Positions 5,802 through 6,004 of a DNA stretch of 6,004 nt are shown here, one piece after another. The DNA is taken from NCBI GenBank assembly GCA_005884465.1, contig VAZH01000226.1:1-6004 (forward strand), in the 5' to 3' direction. The notes below the pieces were generated by a model. That model had not been told where the DNA came from. It saw only the letters and a list, made by a program, of their open reading frames with translations, and ran no database searches. Made by a program: the position numbers and the translations under genes. The stretch is from Alphaproteobacteria bacterium. GTDB taxonomy: Bacteria > Pseudomonadota > Alphaproteobacteria > Rhizobiales > Xanthobacteraceae. Position 1 is the stretch's first letter; each line of letters starts with the position of its first letter.

Positions 5802-6004
5802 ATGTTCGCAGAACCTTACGACAAGTGTCCCCTGTGCTTCGGCAAAAGGCTTAAGCCTGACTTTTATCTTGAATTTCGAAATCGCTACGCCCTCCGATGG
5901 GATCGGTGTCGCAGCTGCGGGTTCACGTTCATGAATCCTCGGCTGCTGCCTAGCGAAATGTACCCCATATACACGACGCCGGAATATTGGCGCAACGCAT
6001 ATCG
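5802..6004 (+). CDS. Zinc-ribbon class I SAM-dependent methyltransferase, N-terminal part (3' end outside window)
   Basis: ATG at 5802 opens a frame that runs off the window after 67 complete codons. It carries two cysteine pairs, C9-P-L-C12 and C36-R-S-C39-G, followed by FTFMNPR (41-47) and a Y-x2-Y-x4-EYW segment (54-63). This is the N-terminal zinc ribbon and linker common to class I SAM methyltransferases that act on sugars, often C-methyltransferases of nucleotide sugars or surface polysaccharides; the catalytic Rossmann domain would follow outside the window. AGGAAGGGA (5782-5790) is the ribosome site, rather far from this ATG; an in-frame TTG at 5799 is an alternative start. An ATG at 5791 leads only to a three-codon frame. 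The DNA looks less GC-rich than the left part of the window. The target substrate cannot be predicted from this part. Confidence 0.78.
   Translation, partial: MFAEPYDKCPLCFGKRLKPDFYLEFRNRYALRWDRCRSCGFTFMNPRLLPSEMYPIYTTPEYWRNAY

Overview
The window looks like chromosomal DNA of a Bradyrhizobium-type alphaproteobacterium (Nitrobacteraceae). This rests on the high GC content, the protein families present, two kinds of palindromic intergenic repeat that I recognise as typical of Bradyrhizobium/Rhodopseudomonas genomes, and a perfect CtrA-type TTAA-N7-TTAA box. The genus call is an inference made without a database search.

Layout on the + strand, left to right. The 3' end of ahcY (S-adenosylhomocysteine hydrolase) enters from the left and stops at 454. 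A short intergenic space follows with two inverted copies of a hairpin repeat (471-574). Next is an EthA-like Baeyer-Villiger flavin monooxygenase (662-2134). A 307-base gap holds a hairpin, an 11-base inverted repeat and a good ribosome binding site. It leads into a Tat-exported alpha/beta hydrolase of the epoxide hydrolase type (2442-3509). A CtrA-type box then precedes a 51-codon small gene (3665-3820). Converging on it from the - strand is a soluble globin-coupled chemoreceptor (5201-3855).

Upstream of the chemoreceptor, a 155-base palindromic repeat (5307-5461) abuts the C-terminal remnant of an LpxO-like aspartyl/asparaginyl beta-hydroxylase (5462-5698). The window ends in the first 67 codons of a zinc-ribbon SAM methyltransferase (5802 onward). 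The DNA of this last part looks less GC-rich than the rest, which suggests an accessory or surface-polysaccharide region beginning there.

The genes do not form one obvious pathway. The monooxygenase and the hydrolase could in principle act one after the other on an organic substrate. However, they have separate translation signals, are 307 bases apart, and probably work in different compartments (cytoplasm and periplasm). The most interesting points are the globin sensor, where the residue aligned with the heme-binding proximal histidine is asparagine, the repeat next to the truncated hydroxylase, and the possible CtrA control of an undescribed 51-residue protein. I see no CRISPR array, tRNA, rRNA or intact mobile element.
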